From contig DLMZ01000009.1 of the NCBI GenBank assembly GCA_002479415.1, positions 77,308-91,118 on the forward strand: 13,811 nucleotides of DNA, given 5' to 3'. The notes under the pieces are model-generated. The model was not told the origin of the DNA, did not search any database, and worked only from the letters and a program-made list of their open reading frames with translations. The translations under genes were made by a program, and so were the position numbers. Below, piece after piece: positions 13,417 to 13,811 of this stretch (position 1 is its first letter; every line of letters starts with the position of its first letter). The stretch comes from Firmicutes bacterium UBA7523 (GTDB lineage Bacteria > Bacillota > Dethiobacteria > Dethiobacterales > Dethiobacteraceae).

Positions 13417-13811
13417 ATGTCAACTATCTGCATCGCAATGCATGACGGCATGCTGGCCGCAGCGCTGGCTGTGCCGTGCCTTAAGCCATGGTATAATGCA
13501 ATGGAAACGCAGAAATTAAGGCAAGAAAGATACCGGGCGGGGAATACTCCATATCCTTCCTGGTATCTTTTTGGTTCGGAAAAAAAACAAATATCAGGGC
13601 TGGTTGAACAATATACGGATAAAGGGCTTCAAGTATCCCTTTGCCCTGAGTCCGCACTCCCTGCCTGTAATAACTCATCATATTTGGATGTACAATTTTG
13701 TACTGTTAGCAAAGCTAATTTCAGAAAGCTTTTAAAAAGCAACGTCAAGCTGTTCGGCTACCTTTCCGAAAATCATTCATCAAAAAGTGTGCAGGCAGAA
13801 AACATCTTTAT
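13417..13811 (+). CDS. Hypothetical protein (3'-partial)
   Basis: An open frame of 131 complete codons from ATG 13417 to the window edge, with GGGTGAT 4 nt upstream overlapping the stop of the small acidic gene. It begins MSTICIAMHDGMLAAALAVP and includes YRAGNTPYPSWYLFGSEKK and five cysteines. The short hydrophobic stretch near residues 12-20 is too short for a clear TM helix. I do not recognise a family. A 66-codon frame on the opposite strand (13481-13681) is discounted because this frame is longer, has a ribosome binding site and continues the upstream gene. Confidence 0.6.
   Translation, partial: MSTICIAMHDGMLAAALAVPCLKPWYNAMETQKLRQERYRAGNTPYPSWYLFGSEKKQISGLVEQYTDKGLQVSLCPESALPACNNSSYLDVQFCTVSKANFRKLLKSNVKLFGYLSENHSSKSVQAENIF

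Noticed and set aside
13481..13681. 66-codon reading frame on the minus strand
   Set aside because: It is opposite a longer open frame that has a ribosome binding site and continues the upstream gene.

Overview
The window looks like chromosomal backbone of a Gram-positive anaerobe of the Clostridia type (Bacillota). The evidence is strong Shine-Dalgarno sequences (AGGAGG, GAGGTGAT), frequent GTG and TTG starts, a lipoprotein PstS, a Bacillus-style TTAACA Pho box, a PhoR with HAMP and PAS domains, and a YhfI-like hydrolase. Base composition looks moderately AT-rich by eye. I cannot name a genus. There are no mobile elements, tRNAs, rRNAs or CRISPR arrays, and no gene-free stretch over about 175 bases.

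Region 1 (1-6900, minus strand) is a complete phosphate-starvation operon read right to left: pstS-pstC-pstA-pstB-phoU-phoB(phoP)-phoR, with the last few codons of phoR lost at the left edge. Genes overlap or nearly touch, except for a 105-base pstS-pstC gap holding a perfect 10-bp hairpin. Upstream of pstS lies an 11-bp-phased array of TTAACA-type hexamers running into a TATAAT box. The operon therefore encodes the transporter (PstSCAB), its coupling factor (PhoU) and the two-component system (PhoR/PhoB) that most likely binds this promoter.

Region 2 (6950-8853, plus strand) is divergent from the Pho operon: a 6-phosphofructokinase of the long mixed-substrate type, then a ThiD-type pyrimidine kinase. 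The upstream part of the Pho array may overlap the pfkA promoter.

Region 3 (8868-13173, minus strand) is a probable operon behind a good TTGACA/TATATT promoter: a YhfI-like metallo-beta-lactamase hydrolase, a 713-residue FtsA-like actin-fold protein with a C-terminal series of VNG/GD (beta-grasp-like) repeats, a membrane-anchored ClpP-class serine protease of the SDH_sah family, and a rhodanese. The rhodanese appears split from its own membrane-anchored N-terminus by a one-base frameshift. The FtsA-like protein and the broken rhodanese are the most unusual items in the window.

Region 4 (13253-13811, plus strand) has a 52-residue acidic protein and the start of an unrecognised protein that runs off the window. 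Several starts were moved from the longest reading frame to one with a well-placed ribosome binding site (phoB, phoU, pstS, the hydrolase and the 52-residue gene).
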